The notes beneath the pieces were generated by a model. The model had not been told where the DNA came from and did no database searches. It was given only the letters and a program-made list of their open reading frames with translations. Made by a program: the position numbers and the translations under genes. From positions 1 through 8,068 of the forward strand of contig JBBRCV010000247.1 of assembly GCA_038204505.1 (NCBI GenBank): a stretch of DNA of 8,068 nt, written 5' to 3'. Positions 1-6,096 of this stretch are shown piece after piece; position 1 is the stretch's first letter, and every line of letters begins with the position of its first letter. The DNA comes from Timaviella sp038204505. Lineage in GTDB: Bacteria; Cyanobacteriota; Cyanobacteriia; Elainellales; Elainellaceae.

Positions 1-43
1 GCAATCAACAATTAACATACTACACTTGTATTACGAGAGTGTC

Positions 44-49
44 TATACT
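44..49 (+). promoter_or_regulatory. possible -10 element for the RHH-like gene
   Basis: TATACT lies about 50 bases before the ATG at 99 in an AT-rich leader. It matches the TATAAT consensus at five of six positions. I see no convincing -35 hexamer at 16-18 bp spacing, which is tolerated in many cyanobacterial promoters. This is inference from position and sequence only. Confidence 0.3.
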
Positions 50-86
50 TCATGTAGATCAGTAAAATTTAGCATAAAACTCTAGC

Positions 87-91
87 GGAGG
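87..91 (+). promoter_or_regulatory. ribosome binding site deciding the start at 99
   Basis: GGAGG stands 7 bases before the ATG at 99. It supports that start over the in-frame ATG at 135, which has no comparable site. Confidence 0.7.
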
Positions 92-98
92 AACCCCA

Positions 99-431
99 AT
101 GTACACAATTAATCGCACCACTGCCACGACAGAAATGGAAGTCACCAGCATTCGCCTAGAACGTGAACTTAAGGAGAAGCTGAAAGACCTGGCAGGGAAT
201 CAGGGCTACCAGGCTTTGATCCGCGATGTGTTGTGGAATTATGTGCAGCAAAAATCTGGAGATTATCAGCCCCAGTTTTCTCAAATTGACATCCGAGCTA
301 GTGTAGAAGCGATCGCCCAACAAGAAGAACGCTGTGTCATCACGGGCGAGGTGATCAGACCCCACGAAGCAATGTTGTTAGGGTTTACCACCGATGGCGA
401 CATGGTGCCATTGAGCATAGGTAGCTTATAA
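99..431 (+). CDS. small ribbon-helix-helix-like protein, possible DNA-binding regulator
   Basis: This 110-residue protein has no gene name I recognise. Residues 14-20 (EVTSIRL) look like the DNA-contacting beta strand of a ribbon-helix-helix (CopG/MetJ-like) fold. Two amphipathic helices follow at about 21-33 and 36-50. In this family two monomers pair their strands and insert them into the DNA major groove. After a linker (51-68) comes a second conserved-looking segment around C79, T82-G83, H89 and E90, ending in GDMVPLSIGSL. That segment is not part of a standard RHH protein, and its role is unknown. The start is supported by GGAGG at 87-91. The downstream pilin gene begins 62 bases later on the same strand, so co-transcription is possible but unproven. 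It might be an antitoxin-type repressor, but no toxin partner is adjacent. Confidence 0.75.
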   Translation: MYTINRTTATTEMEVTSIRLERELKEKLKDLAGNQGYQALIRDVLWNYVQQKSGDYQPQFSQIDIRASVEAIAQQEERCVITGEVIRPHEAMLLGFTTDGDMVPLSIGSL

Positions 432-493
432 AAAACGCTGATTTTTTAACCTCTTGGGCACCCTAGAGATCGTAAAAACCATCCTTAAATCTA

Positions 494-1024
494 ATGGCTC
501 TCCGATTTTCTAGACGATCGCCCACTTCCACAGCAGGCTTCACCCTCATCGAAATGCTAGTAGCGATCGCCATCATGGGAATCTTAATGGCGATCGCTGC
601 CCCCGGATGGAACAACTTTCTCGCCAACCGCAATCTCACTAGCGCCCAAGACCAAATTTTCCAAAGCATCCGACAAGCCCAAGTACAAGCAATTCACACC
701 CATCAAATTTGGCAAGCCAGCTTCCAAGAACCTAACGGCATCATTCAATTCGCTGTTCATGGGCTAGACGATGCCCCAACCTGGCAAAATTCTATTCCCA
801 GAATTCATATCGACCCTGGCGAAACCACTTTCTCAACTAGCACCAGTGGCTACCGCGTACAATTCAATCGCACCGGAGAAGTCAACGGGCAACTCGGACG
901 ACTGACGCTAGTGGCGGATAACAGCCGATCGAAGCGCTGTGTTTTCGTTTCTACCCTCTTGGGTCTTTTACGCAAAGGGCAAGAACAAACCCAACCTGAT
1001 GCGAGTGGGCGCTACTGTTACTAA
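494..1024 (+). CDS. type IV pilin-like protein, GspH/FimT family (minor pseudopilin)
   Basis: This 176-residue prepilin has a short basic leader ending in Gly15, followed by FTLIE (16-20). That is the class III signal cut by prepilin peptidase before Phe16, with the essential Glu at mature position +5. Residues 16-38 form the hydrophobic N-terminal helix that anchors the protein in the membrane and packs it into a pilus or pseudopilus. The rest resembles the GspH/FimT globular domain. C149 and C175 could form a C-terminal disulphide loop. Minor pilins of this type initiate or modify type IV pili, which serve motility and DNA uptake in cyanobacteria. Where FimT proteins often carry a GRxR motif, this one has GLLRKG (157-162). 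The ATG lacks a Shine-Dalgarno sequence, but an in-frame stop at 473-475 leaves no earlier start. No other pilus gene is in view. Confidence 0.88.
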   Translation: MALRFSRRSPTSTAGFTLIEMLVAIAIMGILMAIAAPGWNNFLANRNLTSAQDQIFQSIRQAQVQAIHTHQIWQASFQEPNGIIQFAVHGLDDAPTWQNSIPRIHIDPGETTFSTSTSGYRVQFNRTGEVNGQLGRLTLVADNSRSKRCVFVSTLLGLLRKGQEQTQPDASGRYCY

Positions 1025-1034
1025 TCTCCTAATT

Positions 1035-2000
1035 CTACCCATCCGCTTCACCCGCATGGTAGGAGCTACGCACTAAGGGACCCGATCGCACATGAGCAAA
1101 ACCCATCTCACGAGCGATCGCTCCTAACTGCTCGAATTCTTCAGGTGTCCAGTATTTTTGAACAGGCAAATGCTCTAACGAAGGGCGCATATACTGTCCC
1201 AAAGTCAGGCGATCGCACCCGACTTTCCGCAGATCGCCCATCGCCTCAATCACCTCAACTTCAGTTTCGCCATGCCCCAGCATTAACCCCGATTTAGTGG
1301 GAATGTTGGAGTTGTAATCTTTAACGAACTGTAGAACTTGTAGAGAGCGATCGTACTTTGCCCCCCGTCGCACTGGAGCTTGAAGGCGGCGAACGGTTTC
1401 AATATTGTGGTTATAACAAGCCGGAGTAATGTGGGCGATCGTCTCTACCCGTTCTCGCTGCGCTATTTCTCCTCCTAGTCCACCCCAGAAATCTGGAGTC
1501 AGCACCTCAATCTGCGTTTGTGGGGAAATCTGGCGAATTGCGGCGATCGTTTGCACAAACCATCCCGCCCCCTGATCCGGCAAATCATCCCGCGCCACCG
1601 AAGTCAACACCACATACCGCAAGCCTAACAAACTCACCGACTCCGCCACCTTCTGCGGCTCCTCCAGGTCAAGCGGCATCGGCGCATGACCCTTATCTAC
1701 CTGACAAAAACCACAGGCGCGAGTACAAGTTGGTCCCATCAACAAAAACGTCGCAGTTCCCTGGGCATAACACTCCCCCCGGTTAGGGCAACGCCCTTCT
1801 TCACAGATTGTATGAATTTGTCGCTGTTTAATAATCTGTTGAACTTTTGACAGTTCGCTAGCCTTGCCGATAGGACGACGCAACCAATCCGGCAAACTGC
1901 CCAACGGAGACTGGCGCACAGCCCGATTTTCTGAATCTTTATCAGACGGAATCTGTGACTTAGCGGCAATTTCTGGGGGCTGATTTGTGTTCAAAGGCAT
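1035..2000 (-). CDS. lipA: lipoyl synthase (radical SAM)
   Basis: Lipoyl synthase inserts two sulphur atoms into octanoyl groups attached to lipoyl domains of 2-oxoacid dehydrogenases or glycine cleavage H protein, in the cytoplasm. At 321 residues it has the usual length. C66, C71 and C77 form the CX4CX5C motif that binds the auxiliary 4Fe-4S cluster, which is the sulphur donor. C92, C96 and C99 form the CX3CX2C radical SAM motif. Other family signatures are VLTSVARDDLPD, NHNIETV, IPTKSGLMLGHGET and the C-terminal RSSYHA (311-316), whose serine ligates the auxiliary cluster. Residues 1-30 are a variable extension. No Shine-Dalgarno sequence is visible, and the next methionine is residue 88, inside the fold, so the ATG at 2000 is the best start. 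The gene converges on the pilin gene and is divergent from the response regulator. Cyanobacteria can carry two lipA copies; which one this is cannot be told here. Confidence 0.97.
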   Translation of the reverse strand: MPLNTNQPPEIAAKSQIPSDKDSENRAVRQSPLGSLPDWLRRPIGKASELSKVQQIIKQRQIHTICEEGRCPNRGECYAQGTATFLLMGPTCTRACGFCQVDKGHAPMPLDLEEPQKVAESVSLLGLRYVVLTSVARDDLPDQGAGWFVQTIAAIRQISPQTQIEVLTPDFWGGLGGEIAQRERVETIAHITPACYNHNIETVRRLQAPVRRGAKYDRSLQVLQFVKDYNSNIPTKSGLMLGHGETEVEVIEAMGDLRKVGCDRLTLGQYMRPSLEHLPVQKYWTPEEFEQLGAIAREMGFAHVRSGPLVRSSYHAGEADG

Positions 2001-2264
2001 GGCTTTACACAGAAATTATTAGGATTACGGACTTCACGCCCACAGGTACAAGATTCGCCTTATTGAGCTTCTATCTGACGTTCCCATTAAGTTAGAGAGC
2101 CGCAAGATTTGGGATATCTAGGGGAATAGTAATATCGTAGTCGGTTCTTCCTCAAGCTGAAACGGAGACTGTTCCCAAGGCAAGAGGATTCAATCAATTA
2201 TTTAGACAGTAGCCTTCAGCTACCCACTTTCATTTATGGTTAGTCACCGTTAGAGGAGTCCGTC
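2001..2264. other. divergent intergenic region between lipA and the response regulator
   Basis: These 264 bases must hold the promoters of both flanking genes. On the minus strand TTGTAC, an 18-base spacer and TAATCC form a weak promoter candidate for lipA. On the plus strand TAATAT around 2130 is a weak -10 candidate for the regulator. I see no riboswitch, RNA gene or clear operator. Confidence 0.35.
2253..2258 (+). promoter_or_regulatory. ribosome binding site for a GTG start
   Basis: GAGGAG stands 6 bases before the GTG at 2265. It supports GTG as the start codon of the response regulator, just ahead of the KILVIDDS strand of the receiver domain. Confidence 0.75.
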
Positions 2265-2822
2265 GTGGCAAGTCACAAAATCCTAGTTATTGATGATAGT
2301 AGGGTCATTCGCAATATGGTCAGGGACATGTTGCCCAAGGGTAACTTCCAAGTTTTGGAGGCCAAAGATGGTGTTGAAGGACTCGATTGCATTCGCCAGG
2401 AGCGCCCGAACCTCATCATGCTAGATTTTCTGCTGCCCCGTATGAGCGGCTGGGAAGTCTTTCAGCACATCCAAGGACAAACCGAACTGCAAAGCATCCC
2501 CTTAGTGTTAATGTCTGGTCGCCGGGAAGAAGTTACTGAGAAAATTTCCGAACCCTTCCAGTTCTTTGAATTCATCGAAAAGCCCTTCGAGCAGAAGGAA
2601 CTAATTGAGGCAATTAAAGGAGCCATGGTGAAGGCAAGATTGCCGCGCCCTAAAGTGGCTTCTGCAACTCAAGTTGCCAATGCTGCCGCCGCCGTTGCTT
2701 CGGCTGGTGCCGATGATATTGCCGCTATGCAGCAGCGAATTCAAGCAATGCAGCTTGAAATCGACACCGTAAAGAAGCAAATGACTCAGATGCTAATGTT
2801 TATCAAGCAAAAGCTTAAGTAA
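2265..2822 (+). CDS. stand-alone response regulator: receiver domain plus C-terminal coiled coil
   Basis: This 185-residue cytoplasmic signalling protein begins with a CheY-like receiver domain (about 4-122). The acidic Mg2+ site is D10-D11, the phosphoryl acceptor is D54 (IMLDFLLP), the switch residue is S84 (MSG), the aromatic switch is F103, and the invariant lysine is K106 (EKPF). All key residues are present, so it should be phosphorylated by a histidine kinase. No DNA-binding or enzymatic output domain follows. Instead there is an alanine-rich linker (about 132-150) and a methionine- and glutamine-rich amphipathic helix (about 152-185) likely to form a coiled coil. That suggests output by dimerisation or partner binding. 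No kinase is adjacent, so the partner is unknown. The start is GTG with a good Shine-Dalgarno sequence. Confidence 0.92.
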   Translation: MASHKILVIDDSRVIRNMVRDMLPKGNFQVLEAKDGVEGLDCIRQERPNLIMLDFLLPRMSGWEVFQHIQGQTELQSIPLVLMSGRREEVTEKISEPFQFFEFIEKPFEQKELIEAIKGAMVKARLPRPKVASATQVANAAAAVASAGADDIAAMQQRIQAMQLEIDTVKKQMTQMLMFIKQKLK

Positions 2823-2856
2823 CACTTTTCAGCCAGTCCATAGGCAGTTTTAAGCC

Positions 2857-2895
2857 CGAAAGCCCTTGAATTCATCTAGAGTTCGAGGGCTTTCG
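2857..2895. terminator. strong hairpin between convergent genes, probable bidirectional terminator
   Basis: The arms at 2857-2870 and 2882-2895 pair over 14 positions, 13 Watson-Crick and one G-T, around an 11-base loop. The site lies 34 bases after the response regulator stop and 21 bases before the end of the GTPase gene on the other strand. There is no run of T after the stem on the plus strand and only a short TTAAAA stretch on the minus strand. It may stop transcription imperfectly or stabilise 3' ends. Confidence 0.65.
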
Positions 2896-2916
2896 CATGT
2901 TCCCATAGGGTTAACT

Positions 2917-4296
2917 TTAACTGGCTGGCATCAGACGATTCATACCCTGACCCACCAAAGTTTGCAGAAAAGCTGTCCGCTGGTTTTCTTGGAACACTGT
3001 CTGGAGCTTTTGAACCAGAGAATCACGCTTGAAACGAACTTCGCCTCCAGCTTCTAGCGACTGCACCTGTTCTTCAAAATATTCTACCAGGCTCAACCCT
3101 GCGACCTGGGTTAAGTGAGCTGCGCTTAATCCTTGCAACGTTCCGCCTGCCACGTAGGTGAGAACATTGCTCTTGAGGAGAGGCGCGATCGCCTGTGTCG
3201 AAAGTTCCACCAATCCCAGCTTCATCATTTGACTTGCCAAAGTTGCCGTTACATTCTTAGCCTGGTCTAACGAAAACTTTTGTTGATAAACCGCGCCCAA
3301 ATCCATCACCATTTGGGTGTTAATGGTAGCCGTTGCCAGCAGGTCGAGGGTGGGCACCGGATTAGCAAATGCCGCTGCGGCTGCAACCCATTGATATTGC
3401 TCAATAATAGGCTGAGCGCGATCGCGTCTAATTCGATTAAACTCGGCTTGCACCTGAGCATTCAAGGCTTGTGCCTGACGGTAGCTAGTGGCAAAAATCA
3501 ACGATTGCGATTGCTGAGCCAAAATTTCGTTCAAACGCTCTTGCAGAGGCGCAATGTCAGCGCCAGGTTGCTCTAATCGCTCTTGCACGGAGCCATCGGG
3601 CTGATACTGGCGGACTTTGAATGCAGCGGGCTGAGTCGCGATCGCCACAATATCGTTAGCGCTGAGAATCTCCTGCATTTTTTCGTGGAACTGTTGCAGA
3701 ATGACGGGGCGATCGCCTGGTAAATACTGGTCTTGTTTATTCAACGCCAAGATTACTCGGTGATTCTGAGCTTTCAAACTTTGCACCGTTTGAAATTCCG
3801 AGTCAGTCAAATCACCCGTTGCGAGGAATACGACAACATCTGCCCTGACGACATCCTCTAAAGATTCATTTCCTTCAATGGCTCCACCTGGCAGCAGACT
3901 TGCCAAAGTGGTTTTGCCAACTGATTTGCCTCCCACAATTGCTGTCCGCACTTCTTGCCGACTCAGTTCGGTTGTGAGTTGGGCAAGCTGTTTTCGTAAG
4001 TTAAGGACGGGTTCAGCCTCAGTGGAAGTCTCTTGCACCAGCCGATTGATCCGGGCTTCGACGGCTGCTATCGCTTTTTCGACCTTGGAGCGATCGACAG
4101 AAAAAGCGAGAGGCTTTAGATCAATCTTTTTGCTGCGTTTTTGGAAAACCCAGAAGCCAGAGCCGAGGGCGATCGCCAGCCACAGCGCCGTCCCAGCAAA
4201 ATCAGGAACCACAGGAAAGAACTGATCCAGCAGCCAAACGCTGAACGTCAAGCCCAATCCACCTACTAAAATCGGTCGCTGCAACAGAGAAGTCAT
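2917..4296 (-). CDS. membrane-anchored GTPase-like protein with DUF697/YcjF-type C-terminal domain
   Basis: This is a 459-residue protein of unknown specific role. Two hydrophobic segments at about 8-28 and 34-51 should anchor it in a membrane with the rest cytoplasmic. A helical, coiled-coil-like stretch follows (about 68-113). The P-loop is GGKSVGKT (122-129) and the base-recognition motif is NKQD (186-189). A strand-helix unit lies between them (ADVVVFLATGDLTDSEF, starting at 152). No DxxG (G3) motif is evident, and the P-loop-to-NKQD distance is only about 64 residues, roughly 40 short of a Ras/Era-type G domain. The C-terminal part (about 295-410) contains the hydrophobic DUF697 signature with FANPVPTLDLLATA and a predicted helical bundle. 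The family is linked to membrane or envelope stress, but the function here is open. The ATG has no Shine-Dalgarno sequence. The reading frame itself is intact. Confidence 0.85.
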   Translation of the reverse strand: MTSLLQRPILVGGLGLTFSVWLLDQFFPVVPDFAGTALWLAIALGSGFWVFQKRSKKIDLKPLAFSVDRSKVEKAIAAVEARINRLVQETSTEAEPVLNLRKQLAQLTTELSRQEVRTAIVGGKSVGKTTLASLLPGGAIEGNESLEDVVRADVVVFLATGDLTDSEFQTVQSLKAQNHRVILALNKQDQYLPGDRPVILQQFHEKMQEILSANDIVAIATQPAAFKVRQYQPDGSVQERLEQPGADIAPLQERLNEILAQQSQSLIFATSYRQAQALNAQVQAEFNRIRRDRAQPIIEQYQWVAAAAAFANPVPTLDLLATATINTQMVMDLGAVYQQKFSLDQAKNVTATLASQMMKLGLVELSTQAIAPLLKSNVLTYVAGGTLQGLSAAHLTQVAGLSLVEYFEEQVQSLEAGGEVRFKRDSLVQKLQTVFQENQRTAFLQTLVGQGMNRLMPAS

Positions 4297-4433
4297 AGGA
4301 GTTAAGCCAGAAAGTTTTCAATACCAGGATTCAATATAATCTAGAGAAACATCAATTTAGGTAGAGGATGCCCTACTCGATTTAGCCTGTTTCTTCTACT
4401 TTATAATATTGAACTATCTAAATTGGGGATCAA
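4297..4433. other. AT-rich gap between the Uma2 and GTPase genes
   Basis: This 137-base spacer separates two minus-strand genes and probably holds the GTPase promoter. A minus-strand TATTAT preceded by TTGATC at 19-bp spacing (about 4402-4432) is a weak candidate. It overlaps the end of the Uma2 gene. Confidence 0.3.
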
Positions 4434-4437
4434 TTAG
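4418..4437 (-). terminator. weak AT-rich hairpin at the Uma2 stop codon
   Basis: CTAAATTG (4418-4425) and CAATTAG (4431-4437) pair over seven bases with one bulged A and a 5-base loop, overlapping the TAA stop. The stem is AT-rich and not followed by a clear T run, so termination is only a possibility. Confidence 0.25.
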
Positions 4438-5084
4438 CTAAGTTGTGTAAACCATTCTCGTAGCGATCGCATCGCCGCTATTTCATCGTCCTTCGCCTCT
4501 GCCAAAAACACATAGAGTCTTTCTTTAGGCACTTGCGGAAACGTGGGGCTGAACTCCACCTCTTGATACCCACCTTCTTGCAATTGATAAATGCGCCACA
4601 CGCTCCCGTTAAACCGCCAAAACTCAGCCACTCCAATAGCCGCATAGAACTTGTTCTTCTCAATATCAGTATGAGTAATATCGACTTCTACCACTAAATC
4701 AGGCGGCGGATCTTGAGCAAAATCGACATTACGACCTTTGACAAGCGATTGGTTTTGGATGTAGTAAGCGTTATCGGGTTCGGCGCCCTTTTTGAGCTCA
4801 GGATAATTCATAGTTGTGGAACCCATCGTTTTCATGCGTAGTCCCATGACTTCAATCAGCGTCAGAATGAACCGTTCGATCAATCGACCAGAGAACTCAT
4901 GATCTTCCAAAGGCATCGTGATTTCTAGAACTCCGTCGTCGTAGGTCAAGCGCGCACCACGAGTCTGGGGCAGTGCATTAAGAATCTGTAGATACGCATC
5001 CCAAGATAAGCCGTGGAGAACGACGCGCTGTTCTCCGATGGGCTGTTGCTGTTCAGTTTTAGGTTCTGGGGCGGTTGTGATCAT
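4434..5084 (-). CDS. Uma2 family (DUF820) putative endonuclease
   Basis: This 216-residue protein belongs to the Uma2/DUF820 family, a PD-(D/E)xK nuclease-fold family greatly expanded in cyanobacteria. The cellular role of the family is unresolved. Visible signatures are RLTYDDGVLEITMP (45-58), EPD (102-104), PPDLVVEVDIT (127-137), and the helix K143-K145 leading to YAAIGVAEFWRF (147-158). The acidic residues D104, D129 and E133 and the lysines near 143-145 are candidates for the metal-dependent active site. Length is slightly above the usual 180-200 because of N- and C-terminal extensions. No Shine-Dalgarno sequence precedes the ATG. Instead the start lies inside a sequence block also found at the start of the DUF433 gene. 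An in-frame TGA at 5118-5120, with no start codon after it, excludes an upstream start. It lies 99 bases downstream of the toxin gene. Members often occur beside mobile elements. Confidence 0.9.
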   Translation of the reverse strand: MITTAPEPKTEQQQPIGEQRVVLHGLSWDAYLQILNALPQTRGARLTYDDGVLEITMPLEDHEFSGRLIERFILTLIEVMGLRMKTMGSTTMNYPELKKGAEPDNAYYIQNQSLVKGRNVDFAQDPPPDLVVEVDITHTDIEKNKFYAAIGVAEFWRFNGSVWRIYQLQEGGYQEVEFSPTFPQVPKERLYVFLAEAKDDEIAAMRSLREWFTQLS

Positions 5085-5191
5085 GGTGGCTGCGGTGGCA
5101 GGATGGTGCGATATACATCATGTTCAGGATAACCCATCGGAAAATAGGGTGAGTCAGGCAGGTCTTTAGATGTGGCGGTCAGTCTATCTAG
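5082..5191. repeat. leader repeat copy 1 (upstream of Uma2)
   Basis: This is a diverged direct repeat of the region at 5890-5994. The start-codon block (5082-5108) matches 5890-5916 at 24 of 27 bases. A second block (5142-5163) matches 5945-5966 at 20 of 22, including the 15-base identical core AAATAGGGTGAGTCA. A short CTATCTA at 5184-5190 matches 5986-5992. The stretch between the first two blocks differs in sequence and is 5 bp longer here. The block ends inside the last codons of the toxin gene. Confidence 0.8.
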
Positions 5192-5570
5192 CGTATTTTT
5201 GATACACAAAGACTGGAGACTTCGCTTTGGGTTGATTCTGTTTTTTGATACGGATTAGACGATCGCTCAAGTCAGAGTTTTCGGTTAGGCAGGCTTGAAT
5301 CGCCTGAGCTTGTCCGTCGTAGTCGCGATCGTCTTTGCAAATAATGATGCCCGTATGTTCTATACCGCCGCGATGAAGACACACAAAGTCATCTCGGTTT
5401 AATGTAATCACGATGCGATTTTCTTGGGTCGCAAATGCTACAACGGCAGCATCAGGAATTTTTTGATTGGCTTGTCCAGCTTCGTAGGAAGTTAGAACGT
5501 CGTGCCCTTTCTGTCGTAAGCGCGTAACGATATCGAGGGGAAAGTTTTCGTTGGAATAGATCCTAGCCAT
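5184..5570 (-). CDS. DUF5615 family PIN-like toxin (VapC45-type)
   Basis: This 128-residue protein resembles DUF5615 PIN-like proteins, the family of Mycobacterium tuberculosis VapC45. They are presumed metal-dependent RNases that act as toxins when the partner antitoxin is lost. Visible family features are the N-terminal MARIYSNENFP, GHDV (22-25), the EAG segment near residue 30, IPDAAVVAFA (39-48), ITLNRDDF (55-62) and the HTGIII region near 72-77. Acidic residues E8, D40, D60 and D61 are candidates for the catalytic cluster. I chose ATG 5570 over in-frame ATGs at 5588 and 5579. It gives the canonical family N-terminus, has GAGGA 8 bases upstream, and overlaps the DUF433 stop by 8 bases (ATGGCTAG), typical of coupled antitoxin-toxin translation. 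The frame is intact. Confidence 0.88.
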   Translation of the reverse strand: MARIYSNENFPLDIVTRLRQKGHDVLTSYEAGQANQKIPDAAVVAFATQENRIVITLNRDDFVCLHRGGIEHTGIIICKDDRDYDGQAQAIQACLTENSDLSDRLIRIKKQNQPKAKSPVFVYQKYAR

Positions 5571-5892
5571 CGATTTCATCCTCTTCATGGGTGGAGAGGA
5601 TTTGGTCTATTTCTTGGCGGTTGGCTTCGTAGTGAGCCCAGGCTGTGGTCAAGTCCTGGGGCGTGAGGCTAGGAAAGTTGCGAAGGAGTTCTGCTTGATC
5701 AGCGCCTTGCAAACGAAAGGAAACAATTGTCCAAACTGGGATTCGGGTATTGCGAATACAAGCGTGTCCACCACAGACTCCCGGTGTTTTTTGAATTGCC
5801 TGTTTTTTGAGGCGGCTTTCTAGGAGTTGCCGTTCGTCGGGGGGCAATGATTCAATCACTTGGATGAGGGAATCGACCAGTTGCTGATTCAT
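5563..5892 (-). CDS. DUF433 domain protein, probable antitoxin of the DUF5615 pair
   Basis: This 109-residue protein carries a DUF433 domain (about 34-96), a small helix-turn-helix-like domain found in VapB45-type antitoxins. The signature is TPGVCGGHACIRNTRIPVW (36-54), followed by the helix around GADQAELLRNFPSLTPQDL (63-81) and the AWAHYEANRQEI helix (85-96). The N-terminal 30 residues form a helix with ESLPPDERQLLESRL. It should bind and neutralise the downstream PIN-like toxin and may repress the operon. A start at 5928 is also open and would add 12 residues. I prefer ATG 5892, because the same upstream block precedes the ATG of the Uma2 gene, where it cannot be translated from an upstream start. 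The acidic C-terminus EEDEIDG overlaps the toxin start. Confidence 0.88.
   Translation of the reverse strand: MNQQLVDSLIQVIESLPPDERQLLESRLKKQAIQKTPGVCGGHACIRNTRIPVWTIVSFRLQGADQAELLRNFPSLTPQDLTTAWAHYEANRQEIDQILSTHEEDEIDG
5579..5583 (-). promoter_or_regulatory. ribosome binding site for the DUF5615 toxin gene
   Basis: GAGGA (minus strand) lies inside the last codons of the DUF433 gene, 8 bases before the ATG at 5570. It supports that start and coupled translation. Confidence 0.6.
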
Positions 5893-5994
5893 GGCGGCTA
5901 CGGTGGCGGGATGGTGAGATCGTAGCAAACCCCAGCCACAGTATAAATAGGGTGAGTCAAACAGGTTTTCGATCGCCCTACCAAACTATCTAAC
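5890..5994. repeat. leader repeat copy 2 (upstream of DUF433 antitoxin)
   Basis: This is the partner of the repeat at 5082-5191, in the same orientation. On the minus strand the conserved parts read CTATCTA-type, then a TGACTCACCCTATTT block 53 bases before the start codon, then a pyrimidine-rich, Shine-Dalgarno-free block running into ATG. The CCCTATTTAT stretch could hold a -10-like element, but no -35 is clear. The repeat reads like a shared promoter and leader, or the footprint of a recombination event. Confidence 0.8.
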
Positions 5995-6096
5995 TCGTTT
6001 ATTTTGAATAGCGTTGCCGCGATCGCTAGACTAGGTTTGGACTTTTTTAATGCGATCGATGAACTCTCATGCACCGATTCTGATGATAAGGAGTGC
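5893..6096. other. gap between the TIR-FGE gene and the DUF433 gene
   Basis: This 204-base spacer holds the leader repeat copy next to DUF433 and about 100 further bases with one perfect HIP1 site near 6019. I see no reverse transcriptase, template repeat, RNA gene or convincing terminator in it. Confidence 0.5.

Noticed and set aside
20..57. CTACA...TGTAG inverted repeat before the first gene as an operator
   Set aside because: Five-base arms 28 bases apart are expected by chance.
430..447. AAAAA-CGCTGA-TTTTTT symmetry after the RHH-like gene as a terminator
   Set aside because: The stem would be only A-T pairs and too weak to support a terminator call.
1520..1786. Proline-rich open frame antisense to lipA
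   Set aside because: The low-complexity composition follows from the opposite strand of a clear lipA gene.
5893..5928. Twelve-residue N-terminal extension of the DUF433 protein
   Set aside because: The same upstream block exists before Uma2 without a usable start codon, so it is more likely untranslated leader.
5893..6096. Diversity-generating-retroelement template repeat or reverse transcriptase beside the TIR-FGE gene
   Set aside because: The gap is only about 200 bases, contains no repeat of the protein's C-terminal coding region that I can see, and is followed by toxin-antitoxin genes.
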